Position numbers and translations under genes: made by a program | The notes under the pieces: model-generated | Told to the model about the DNA's origin: nothing | The model's input: the letters and a program-made list of their open reading frames with translations, nothing else | Database searches by the model: none | Shown: piece by piece, positions 22,594 through 31,650 of the stretch | Layout: each line of letters starts with the position of its first letter | How positions within the stretch are numbered: position 1 is the first letter of the stretch | Assembly: GCA_032433595.1 (NCBI GenBank) | Contig: JASWJB010000133.1 | Span: 41,526-105,525, forward strand | Direction: 5' to 3' | DNA length: 64,000 bases | Source: Conoideocrella luteorostrata | Lineage: Eukaryota; Ascomycota; Sordariomycetes; Hypocreales; Clavicipitaceae

Positions 22594-23146
22594 TTGGAAT
22601 CATCAAAGGGCTATATATGAGCCAGCCACGTCCATGTTGGTGGGCTGTTGCGGTGTTGTAAAAGAATATGATGTAAGTGCGGTTTTGAGGTGTGAGTGAG
22701 ACGAGTTGAATCTGAACCAAGCAAGTGGAGACTTGCATCTGGCATTGCCTGATTAGGAAAATGAGATTTTTTGCCACCCCGCCTACCGTACGTAACTTGT
22801 AGTGGAATCATCGGAATGGCCACGATCTATCCATCTCACAGCGGAGTTTGCAGTTGACAGAAGAAACGGCGCCGGGCTAGAGAAGCCCACTAGCCGGCTT
22901 AGGAAAATGAACTTTCGGGCGAGGCCGTAGATATGTGCGGGATGAAACGGCGAAAACAGAGACGCATCGTCGAGCACCCACAGGAAGCAGAATACGGCAA
23001 GACCGCAATAAAGAAGCATGTACGGAGTAGTGTATATAAGTAGCCCAATCTGCCATATTCATGAAAGCATATATATTTCCAGTGTACCATGCCAAATCCA
23101 AGTCCAAACACACCAGTGATTCTCCGCAATACCTGACAAACTCACC
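22594..23146. promoter_or_regulatory. Divergent promoter between regulator and SDR genes
   Basis: The 553-bp interval separates two opposite start codons, so it must hold both promoters. It contains TATATA-like sequences near each gene and a TACGGAGTA motif at 23021-23029. Shared control of the two genes is plausible. Confidence 0.6.
23033..23039 (+). promoter_or_regulatory. Probable TATA box of the SDR gene, beside a TACGGAGTA copy
   Basis: TATATAA lies 108 bp before the ATG at 23147. A TACGGAGTA motif ends four bases before it, at 23029. Confidence 0.5.
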
Positions 23147-24092
23147 ATGTCTTCCTTCACAACCAACCTCTGCGGGAAGCACGCCATGGTTACCGGTTCG
23201 TTCAACTACCCTCCGTCCAATCATCTGTCCAACCCACCCATCACAACTAACATATTTCACAAAGGAGGCACCAAAGGCATCGGCCGAGCCATCACTGAAG
23301 CCCTCCTCGCTGAAGGAGCCAACGTCTCGTACTGCGCCCGGTCTGTCAGCGGCACGGAATTCCCCTTTTCTGAGGCCACCAGCGCGGCAGTAGCAGTTGG
23401 TACCTCTGTGGACATTTCATCTGCATCCGCCATCAAAGCCTGGGTGGAAGACGCAGTTCTCCGCTTCGGGCGTATCGACGTGGTCGTCGCAAACGGTAAG
23501 ACACAGCCCATCCATCTTGTCTGCATATATCTATATGAAGGGGCGTCAGTCCGTCCTAACATGCCCAGCTGCCTCCTTCGCCTCTCAAGCCAGCCCAGAA
23601 AGCTGGCAGAAAAGCTTCCAGGCCGACATCCTCGGGCTCGTCACCCTCATCGACGCCTCAGCACCGCACCTACAAAACAACAGTTCCAAGTGCGGCTCCA
23701 TCATCATCATCTCCTCCCTGGCAGGCTTTGAGGCCAAGCACTGGGCCGTGGCGAGCCCCTACTCCACATTCAAGAGAGCCCAGGCGACCCTCGCAAAGGA
23801 CTATTCGCGCAAGCTGGCGCCCTTGGGGGTGCGGATCAACACGGTTGTGCCGGGCGCCATTGAGACGCCCGGCGCGGAGCTTGCAGACGGGACGCGCGCG
23901 CCCAGCAAGTTCCAGACGGCGATGGAGACGAACCCGGAGTACATGCGGTCTATTCTGGAGGGCATCCCCCTCGGTCGGTTTGGCTGCGCGGAGGAGCTTG
24001 CTCGTGTGGTGGTCTTCCTGGCGAGTCCGTTGGCGAGCTATATCTGCGGCGCGAATATTGTCGTTGATGGAGCAATGTCCACTGCTTTGTAG
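23147..24092 (+). CDS. Short-chain dehydrogenase/reductase (SDR)
   Basis: The exons are 23147-23195, 23265-23495 and 23569-24092, giving 267 residues. The Rossmann cofactor motif TGGTKGIG spans residues 16-23 across intron 1; the NAAS segment, matching the family NNAG motif, spans intron 2. The catalytic set is Ser142/143, Tyr158 and Lys162 (YSTFK). The C-terminal PGAIETPG and GANIVVDGAM segments match classical SDRs. It should be a soluble NAD(P)H-dependent oxidoreductase; the substrate cannot be told from sequence. It shares a divergent promoter with the Fungal_trans_2 regulator, and a Zn2Cys6 gene lies next to that, which suggests a small regulated metabolic unit. Confidence 0.92.
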
Positions 24093-24738
24093 ACTTGGGG
24101 GCCAGGTGGTTAGGACTGAGAGTAATGAACCATGGTTGAACCAAAATATATCATGGATATGAAGTCATGGTATCTGCAGTCTAGGGTGTGGCGTGTGCTG
24201 CTCGGAGCATTGGATGTATTGCAATTGTTGCTTTTTTTTAAAAAAAAAATTTTGTGTAGTTGTGATTGTGATTGTGATTGTGATTGTGATTGCAGTTGTG
24301 GTTATAGTTGTGATTGTAGTTGTGGTTGTAGCCGCATTTGCAGCTGTAATGATAGTTGTTGCTGTATTTGTAGTTGTAATTGTAGCTGTATTTGTAGTTG
24401 TAATTGTAGCTGTATTTGTAGTTGTAATTGTAGCTGTAATTGTAGCTGTAAATGTAGTTGTAGTTGTAATTGTAGTTGTCGCTGCAGCTGCAGCTGTAGT
24501 TGCAATTATAGTTGCAGTTGTAGCCGTAATCATAGCTACAATTGTAGTTGCAGTTATAGTTGCAGTTATAGCCGTAATCATAGCTGCAATTGTAGTTGCA
24601 GTTATAGTTGCAATCGCAGTCGCAACGACAACCGTAATCGTACTGCAATGCATCGTGCCATGCATCCCGTCAGTGTCTTTCCATCAACACCATCATCACC
24701 CAGATCCAACTCAACACCAAAGACAACCACACATCCTC
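24093..24738. other. Convergent intergenic region dominated by low-complexity repeat
   Basis: This lies between the stops of the SDR and metallophosphatase genes. Almost all of it is the repeat tract described separately, preceded by a T7A10 run at 24232-24249. Confidence 0.7.
24252..24640. repeat. Long imperfect TTG/TAG/ATT trinucleotide-like tract
   Basis: About 390 bp is built from degenerate 6-mers such as GTAGTT, GTAATT and GTTGTA, with a strict T-G-N or A-T-T rhythm. Because stops are avoided in several phases, it stays open in several frames on both strands (Cys-rich, Val/Ile-rich, Thr/Ile-rich, Tyr/Asn-rich and Gln/Leu-rich). I read it as a decayed microsatellite rather than a gene. 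Confidence 0.85.
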
Positions 24739-25755
24739 TCAAACATCCTTCTTCTCATCGCCTCCCACACAATCAACCTGCACAAGCCTGCCTCGTCCTC
24801 CTCCTGCGCTTCCTCCCTCCCCAACCACCCAAGCACTCAACTGGCCTCCATACACACAGCCAGTATCCAGCCCGACCGCCCACCTCCCCCTCTGTAGTCT
24901 CCTCTTCGCATCATGCCCAAACACTACCATTGTCTTCTCAGCACCGCCTCCCCTCTCCTCCTGCCATCTATCCCATTCGGCTATCCAGCCCTCCTCTCCA
25001 GCCTCCTCCAAGGGCACCAGCATCAGCCCGTCCGCATCAGTATCTGGTCTCGCCAAACTGCGCATATGCATCACGGCATGAGGGCTCTGTTCCTCCAGCG
25101 CAGTCCTCGGAACGAGACCCGCGTGAACGACAACCAGAGTCCTGGTATCCTCGTCCCCAGCAGGAGGTCCTGCAGAACTCCCCGTAGGCCCTGTCAGCTC
25201 GATTCGAATAATAAGCGGCAGCGAAGCCAGATACTCTATCTGCCGCGTTGAAAGCATCCCCGCCGTGGCATCACTCCTGCTCTTCCGCATCTTCTCCTTT
25301 TCCTTCCTAACATCATCATCACCATCATCATCTACCACCTCCACCGAGCTCCCCTTCCTCTCCTCGCTCTGATCCCCCTTCAACGCCGACGCCGCTGCCG
25401 CTGCCGCTGCCGCTGCCTGCAACACCGCATCATCATGGTTACCCCTTACCCCCCGCGCGCCCAGCTCGACAGCCAGGTCAATCACTCCTGGGCTATCAGG
25501 CCCCTTGTTGACCAGGTCCCCTACGAAAATCAACTCATCGCCCTCAGCTTTGTCGAATTCCACTTTCGAAAGGAGCGCTTCTAGGGTTCTCCTCGTGCCG
25601 TGAACGTCGCCTACGATGATGAGCCGTCTGGCTGGGATGGACCCCGGCGGTGCTGGCTGCTGACTGAATTGATGGATGCCAAGACTGAAGGACAGGTCGG
25701 TAATGAAGGTTTGAATGGGGTACACTGTCTTTTTTTCGGTCCTTTTCGTTACCAT
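24739..25755 (-). CDS. Calcineurin-like metallophosphatase (Ppn2/ApaH-like)
   Basis: The core is 338 residues from the ATG at 25755. Metal-binding motifs appear in family order: RRLIIVGDVHG, FVGDLVNKGPDS, VRGNHDD, VVHAGLVP, VVFGHDAKR, then GLDTGCVYGGQLSA. These residues identify a dinuclear metallophosphoesterase close to fungal Ppn2-type polyphosphatases and bacterial ApaH/PrpE enzymes; the substrate is not proven. An Ala10 run and an acidic insert lie between the NHD and VHAG motifs. The 5' end is uncertain. A splice-acceptor-like CCAAG lies just before the ATG, and upstream sequence at about 25830-25952 has a GTAACT donor and a hydrophobic segment (VTGLLIVGLVCLV) that could be a membrane anchor. 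I could not join it in frame. The gene converges with the SDR. Confidence 0.78.
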   Translation of the reverse strand: MVTKRTEKKTVYPIQTFITDLSFSLGIHQFSQQPAPPGSIPARRLIIVGDVHGTRRTLEALLSKVEFDKAEGDELIFVGDLVNKGPDSPGVIDLAVELGARGVRGNHDDAVLQAAAAAAAAASALKGDQSEERKGSSVEVVDDDGDDDVRKEKEKMRKSRSDATAGMLSTRQIEYLASLPLIIRIELTGPTGSSAGPPAGDEDTRTLVVVHAGLVPRTALEEQSPHAVMHMRSLARPDTDADGLMLVPLEEAGEEGWIAEWDRWQEERGGGAEKTMVVFGHDAKRRLQRGRWAVGLDTGCVYGGQLSAWVVGEGGSAGGGRGRLVQVDCVGGDEKKDV

Positions 25756-26466
25756 CTTGGTATGGCAATACAAGGTATGAGGGGTAAAGTTGATGTGGTT
25801 GTCCAGTGGATCTGGAGAGAGTGAGAATAGTTACCTCTCTGCTTGTTGTGAGATCGTGGAGTGTATGTAGTTGGGCCGCCACCTGAGCTGTTTGGTACGA
25901 GACACACAAGTCCCACAATCAGCAGTCCCGTAACAGCACAGACAAACGTCACACAGCATCCGCGTCTACAGAACGTGTGTCACTACATTCATCGCAACGG
26001 CGTCAGAAAAATACTCAAATCTATTACACGCATGATATGTATATTCAACACGCCAGTCTATGAATTTATGTGCCTCCAGGTATTCTTCCAAAGCAATCGA
26101 GTTTGTTCGCTTCTTGGAGATCAAGTATTACAGATATTTCCCAATATAAATCCAGTACCCAAAGTCTGGCGCCGCGTCAAACATGCCGTTTGCTATGCAT
26201 AAGTTATATCAACAACAAAACGCTTAGTCAAGCAGATTCAAACATGAAAAAATAATGAGACTTCTCCTCTTATGTATGCATGCTTCCTATATCACCGCTA
26301 TCAAAATAGATCGCCGGCTCTCTCCCTTATCCCCTTGAATCTGCCTTCGCTGAACAAATGAAAATACCCGTTGTGGTACAGATGATGAACCATGCTGTGT
26401 AAGAAAGTGTACATTCGTCTACATAACCGCATCCAGAAGGAAGCATCTTTGTTGTTGTAATTATTT
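25756..26466. other. Intergenic, possible 5' exon of the metallophosphatase
   Basis: The first 200 bp may include an upstream exon of the metallophosphatase. The rest is AT-rich and probably carries the 3' UTR of the disordered-protein gene. No separate gene was found. Confidence 0.5.
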
Positions 26467-29400
26467 TCATGGCCGGACGTCATATCGCCATTGTTCGACG
26501 CGGTCCATCGATTTATTCGCATTTATTTGCATGGGCATCATGCCACCGCCACCATACATCTGGCTGGTTGGTCGTCCGTTGTAGAGGCTCATAGAGCTCA
26601 TGCCATTGTATGACCCCATGTGGTTGCGTGGTCCGTATCCAGTCATGTTGCCATACGGCGGCTGGCCGGCTGGTGCTCCGTAACCAGTCATCATACTGGA
26701 TCGGTGGTTACCTGGCGAGAGGCCATATGTGTTGACGACGGGACTGGATACAGCTGCTTTGGATCCGTAGCCACCGGTACCGTCGTTGTAGGCGCCGCCG
26801 AGAAACGCGCCAGATCGATGAACGTTGACTTGTGGTAACGATGTGGGCATCTGCATTCTCAGGGCCGCCATCTTGTTATCACGGTCCTGAGCAGCGCGTC
26901 TCTCTGATTCGTTCCGCAGTCGTTCGTCGTGTGCACGTGTGTCCACCTCTCTCTTGGGATGAGCAGACAAGACATTTGCGAGACTTAGTCGTCGTCGATG
27001 ATCTTGGTCAGGCTGCGCATGGTTTTCGGCGGAGCTAGTGTAGCTGATTTCTCGATCTCGAGCTTCGCGCTCAGCCTGAAGGCGGCGCCGGCGCTGTCCA
27101 AGAGTTTCTTCTTCACCAGAAGCATTTTGAGTTGTGCTTTCCCTCTTTTCGCTCTTTTTGTCCTTGGATTCATTTTTATTCTCCGCAGCGTCGCCAAATT
27201 GACTGAGCAATTCGAGCGAGAATGCACTACTGACTGGACGGGCTTTGGGCAGCTCTCCATCCCTGGTTGCTAATCTGCGTCGCCTGTTGACCAACGTCTC
27301 TTCTTCAATCTCCTCGACCTCTGGCGTTTGTGGTTCCGGGCTTGGCGTTACGAGGTCAGGAACTTGAGATTGAACATCCAAGGCACGAGCAACTGAGGAG
27401 GACATCATGCTCTGTCTGTGACTCAGAACAGGTGGGGGTTGGGGTTCCAGTCCTTGTAAGCGGGCGCGACGATGGCTAAGCGGCTCGTTGTCCTCGATCT
27501 CTCGCCTTTCCATGAGACCAATAGGTCGTTCAAGGTCAGCCAGGTTCTTCGCTCCACGCTGCATAGCTGCGATGATAGCCAAGGGTACATCTTCGTCATC
27601 AGATCCGTTCTGGTCGAGATGTGCGTCAGCGTCTTCCCATGCCAGATTGACGCGCTTATTCTGACGATTCTTTCTCTGGGCTTCAGCGATTGTATCCATC
27701 TCCAAGAGCGTGGCATAGTTGCCGTTAGGAAGTCCCTTGCCCAAATTCCTGACACGTTGCTTCTGCTCCTGCTTCCGCAGCTGCAGCTCAGCCAGAAGTG
27801 TCGTGGGAGGGCCCTGATAGGCATCATCCAAGTTGTCCTCCTCCTCCTCCTCCGCCTCTTCTTCTACATTAACTTCCATGGCCTCATTTTCGGCGCCTAC
27901 TCGTATCACCCTATCCGCGCTATCGACGCTATTAGGGCTAAATCGGCCATCACCAACTGGAGCGTAGCCATTTGTTCCAGTTGATGTGATCGCCATACTG
28001 CTATGGGGTCGTTTTTGTTCCTGGTTTTCATGGCTACTGCTGCGCTTGCCCAACCACATCATGGAAGACCTCTTTTTTGGTTGTGGTTCTGATGTGAGAG
28101 CCTGAACAGTCGAGACAGATGTCCGGGGTCGATGCTTCTTTTGCTTGCCATAAACCTCAGGCCCGAGTTTGCCAGCGAACGAGTGGTCCGTGAAAGCACT
28201 AACTGGAGCATTCGCAGAGGCATCAAGAATGCTATCTAGAGTGGCCATAGCAGACCCGTCTTTGATCTCAACTTCTGGAGCTATTGATGGAAGGTCGAAG
28301 AATGCACTGGCTCGAAGTTGCGGAGGTACATTGTTAAGCACAGATGCCATGGACTTTCGATTGTCCTTTGGCGTTTTGGACAGCCGTTCAGGACGACGCA
28401 GCGTCTCCGGTGCAGCATCTCCTTTGATTTCCGGATCCAGGTCAACGGGGAGGAGCTGTCCGTCTACGTGGGCTGGTTTCGGTTCTACCTCATCACTCAA
28501 CGGGCCAAATGAAGATAGTGCTGCGAATGAATCTCGGTGATTGGCGACCGGGTCCGGCAGCCACGAATCTCGAACCGGGGCCTCCAGAGAAGGAGACAAG
28601 CCAAAGTCTGTGAAAGCAGAATGACGCTTGGCTTGAGCTGAGGACGGCGGCAAGCCTGGCGTGCTCGCGTCCATCATGGCGCCGAGAACTTGCGATCTTC
28701 TCTCGTTTCTGACGGCCGTCTTGGGCCTCGAAGACAGTTTTGGTGGCAAATTCAGCATCGCTGGAACACGTGCTGGATAGTACAACATCTTCTGTCCTGT
28801 AGAAGGGTCGAGATAGGATGTCGGCCTGGTCATGGTGACGGGTAGCGGTCGAGGTGTCGGCAAATCTGACGCAAGATCTTCAGGTACATACAAGTCCTCC
28901 TCATCTTCCGGCTCCCAGTGGACGCCGTCGAAGTCAATGAATGCATCACGAGCCTGTTCTGATGTGTTGTTAGAGTGAACACTCTCCGGTCGGCGCTCGT
29001 GCTGGGACTGATCCTTCTCCAAGGGGGCCGAGGGAATAGAAATTGGAGCATAATGAGACCCAGATGCAGGTCCCAAATGGTCTTCCAACATCTGGTGAAA
29101 AGCATCAGTGTTGGGCATATCAGCGACAGTGCGCTCTGCCAACTGTAGGTTTTCAGCGCTATGCTCCTCAAGTGGTGGTGCAGCATCAGCTTCGTCAAAT
29201 GCTTTCTGATCCAACGAGACGGGCTCCGACTCGGAAATCTCGGCCAAGGAGAGCTTGCTTGATCGAACACTTCTGACAGAGGACTTGCCAGTGCCGTGCC
29301 TGGAAAGTATTGCATCGAGAGTAGCATCAGGTCCAGCTGCTGAGTTCGCAGAGCCAGATCGAAGTCGACTCGTGAGCGATGTGCTTGGTGACATGACGAA

Positions 29401-30396
29401 GCCCGCAGGCGAGTAGCCGCCTTGACGGGCAGCGTTGTTTGTGGAGACGATTGATGCGCCTGCTGATATGTGTCGACCGATGTGGCCAGGAACAGATGTC
29501 GTCATCTCGTCAACCGCGGCCATTGTGGTCAAGGCCAGTTTCGCCGATCTTCTGCTGTCGCTTCTCTTCAGTTCGCCGTGCAAGTCGCGGATTGCATCGT
29601 CGATGGAACTCGTCATCGATAGTCTTTCGGCCGTAGCTTCGAGCTGGGCAATGTTCCCGGCAGCCGAACCGGATCGAATCAATTTGTCAGGGACGGCGTG
29701 GTTTAGGGCAGGCGGGCGGGCCAAGGGTTTCGGGTGGGCAATTCTTGTGTCAGCACGAACACTTGCAGTGCGAAGTGGGCGTGCATCACAGAAAGGAGAG
29801 CTGGGCTCAGTGTCATGATCAGGGGGCGGCGGTGGTTTTGTCATTTGGCTGACAGGGTCCCGAGGGTCGGCCGCAGCCGGGGTCTGGTTTGGCTGATATA
29901 TGGTACGTGCGTTGGAGTTGTGGAGCAAATAATCAGAGTTGAAGTCGGTCGTGATAATATTAGAATCGAAGTGCTTTTTCTTTTGCAGCTGTTCCTGGAC
30001 CAGTTCCTGACCCTGTTCGTGTTCCTGACTTACACATGGCTGTAGATCAACAGCACCAGTAACGCCGTCGGCATGGACCGGGGCAGGCGAGACGGCAGAG
30101 ACAGCAGAGACATCCGGAGTCATAGCGGGCGACATGGTGGCAAAGAGGTCGTCCCTGCGACGGCCCACGCCTCCCATGCCAGTGTCAGAAGCACCCGGCG
30201 GCGGTGCTTTCACGTTGTTTTGATGATCCGGGCAAGAGCCATCGAAGAAAAGGCTGAGAGGTGTTGCGACCCGGTTCGCGACCGGCCGTGGGGGAGGCGA
30301 GGACGGACTGCTCGTTGCCGGAGGCGAGATCTGTAAAGGCGTGTCATGGTTGGCCACGGCGGCAGGGGTGTCCGTGACGGAGTTTGCAGAAGCCAT
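26467..30396 (-). CDS. Large disordered conserved-type protein, function unknown
   Basis: This is one uninterrupted 1,309-residue exon. The N-terminal 500 residues are Ser/Pro/Ala-rich and probably disordered. More structured-looking segments are YVPEDLASDLPTPRP and YLDPSTGQKMLYYPARVP near 520-560, and SAMATLDSILDASANAP near 720. An acidic Glu/Asp cluster near 845 precedes a basic, helical region (LLAELQLRKQEQKQRVRNLGKG). Several RRRRL motifs follow (VNRRRRLATRDGE, GQRRRRLQAERE). The tail is Gly/Tyr/Met-rich, with repeated TGYG and a GGGG run. I recognise no enzymatic domain. Composition and scattered arginine motifs suggest a scaffold or RNA/cytoskeleton-associated protein, but this is only a guess. 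Start is the first ATG after in-frame upstream stops. Confidence 0.8.
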   Translation of the reverse strand: MASANSVTDTPAAVANHDTPLQISPPATSSPSSPPPRPVANRVATPLSLFFDGSCPDHQNNVKAPPPGASDTGMGGVGRRRDDLFATMSPAMTPDVSAVSAVSPAPVHADGVTGAVDLQPCVSQEHEQGQELVQEQLQKKKHFDSNIITTDFNSDYLLHNSNARTIYQPNQTPAAADPRDPVSQMTKPPPPPDHDTEPSSPFCDARPLRTASVRADTRIAHPKPLARPPALNHAVPDKLIRSGSAAGNIAQLEATAERLSMTSSIDDAIRDLHGELKRSDSRRSAKLALTTMAAVDEMTTSVPGHIGRHISAGASIVSTNNAARQGGYSPAGFVMSPSTSLTSRLRSGSANSAAGPDATLDAILSRHGTGKSSVRSVRSSKLSLAEISESEPVSLDQKAFDEADAAPPLEEHSAENLQLAERTVADMPNTDAFHQMLEDHLGPASGSHYAPISIPSAPLEKDQSQHERRPESVHSNNTSEQARDAFIDFDGVHWEPEDEEDLYVPEDLASDLPTPRPLPVTMTRPTSYLDPSTGQKMLYYPARVPAMLNLPPKLSSRPKTAVRNERRSQVLGAMMDASTPGLPPSSAQAKRHSAFTDFGLSPSLEAPVRDSWLPDPVANHRDSFAALSSFGPLSDEVEPKPAHVDGQLLPVDLDPEIKGDAAPETLRRPERLSKTPKDNRKSMASVLNNVPPQLRASAFFDLPSIAPEVEIKDGSAMATLDSILDASANAPVSAFTDHSFAGKLGPEVYGKQKKHRPRTSVSTVQALTSEPQPKKRSSMMWLGKRSSSHENQEQKRPHSSMAITSTGTNGYAPVGDGRFSPNSVDSADRVIRVGAENEAMEVNVEEEAEEEEEDNLDDAYQGPPTTLLAELQLRKQEQKQRVRNLGKGLPNGNYATLLEMDTIAEAQRKNRQNKRVNLAWEDADAHLDQNGSDDEDVPLAIIAAMQRGAKNLADLERPIGLMERREIEDNEPLSHRRARLQGLEPQPPPVLSHRQSMMSSSVARALDVQSQVPDLVTPSPEPQTPEVEEIEEETLVNRRRRLATRDGELPKARPVSSAFSLELLSQFGDAAENKNESKDKKSEKRESTTQNASGEEETLGQRRRRLQAEREARDREISYTSSAENHAQPDQDHRRRLSLANVLSAHPKREVDTRAHDERLRNESERRAAQDRDNKMAALRMQMPTSLPQVNVHRSGAFLGGAYNDGTGGYGSKAAVSSPVVNTYGLSPGNHRSSMMTGYGAPAGQPPYGNMTGYGPRNHMGSYNGMSSMSLYNGRPTSQMYGGGGMMPMQINANKSMDRVEQWRYDVRP

Positions 30397-31142
30397 GGCG
30401 ATGGGATGCGCGCCGCTCGAGTCCTGCCAGGGCCGCGCAAAAGCAATGCTGATGCCGCCGGATCAGCTGTATGCGGAGTAGGCCGAAGTGCAAAATTAGA
30501 AGAAATCCGATATCTCTGCGAGTATGGGCTCCCGTGAGCAGATGGAACGCATCGGCTATGATGAACTAGATTGTGGTTGTGTTATTCGAGGTTCTCTCAG
30601 CCTGTCTCGTGACGGCCGAGACATGCGAGAGACAAGCACTTGCGCCAACCAGAAGCGGTCGAGTTCAGGGTCATTCCTCTCCTCGCGCAGCGAGCATATG
30701 CTGGGAATTCCACCGTATCAGAAAAGAAACACCGAGGACAGAGTAGATGCAACGCAGGAAAGGGTGCGAGCAGAGCAAGTTGTGCGGGAAAGCGAGAGTG
30801 TTGAGACGGAGAAAGAGACAGGCTGGCGGAGAGTAGAAAACAAAAGTTTCACAGAGCAACAGCAACAGCAACAGGCTGCCTGACTCGGCGAAGAGAGGAC
30901 GAGGATCCCGGCGCGGTCAGTGGGTTGTTGGCTGTGACAGGCTGGCACGAGAGTGTTGCTTGGGCAGGTCGGGGGAGGCGTGTCCAATTGCAGGCTTTGG
31001 CAGACACCAATGCAACGTGCAATGCAAACAGACGCAAATTGCAGAGGCTAACAAGACGATAGTTCGTAGAACAATGACAGATCTACCCACCCGGTTATGT
31101 TTCGTTTGGATGGCTGTGTAACGGGATGCAAGTTGGCCGTGA

Positions 31143-31177
31143 ACCATCAACCATCGACCATTGACCATCGACCATCG
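31143..31177. repeat. 7-bp tandem repeat
   Basis: Five head-to-tail ACCATCG-type units, with ACCATCA and ACCATTG variants. Confidence 0.85.
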
Positions 31178-31650
31178 GCAAGCCCAGTTGTCAAGTGGGC
31201 ACTTTGTTGGCTAGTGCGGTGGCCCCAGAAACGGCCGAGTGCGGATGGGGCGTCGGCGTCTGGCAGGGAACGAACACTGGCAAGAAACACTTGCGAGGAC
31301 GCACCGAGGCACAGTACAATGCCAGCACGGAGCAGCAGTATTGTGCATGTAGCACCTCACGCTGCGTAGCAGGGGCGCCAAGTTTTCGAAAAGGTACGAG
31401 AGCAATTGACTGACAACTAGTTACTGGCAATGCCGAGACATGCGTTCCTTACTCAGCCGCGCTGGTGATTCGAGTCTTTCCATTGATGTGTTTTGAAGAA
31501 CAACACGGTCCTGTGAAAGGTGCAAGGGTCGAGAGCGAGCCTGTCCCGTCTCGTTAGTGGCAGCTCGCGCCATCGCCGTCGCTGTCGCCACACCATAGTA
31601 CCATACCTGCCAGGCCTAGGGACGATGTACCTGCTGCAGGTACTGTAGAG

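Noticed and set aside
24132..25187. 351-codon plus-strand Cys/Ser-rich ORF
   Set aside because: Its first part is the low-complexity repeat and the rest is antisense to the well-supported metallophosphatase.
30524..30883. 119-codon plus-strand ORF with a Gln run
   Set aside because: It is antisense to the likely leader of the disordered-protein gene, and its Gln run comes from a CAG/CAA microsatellite.
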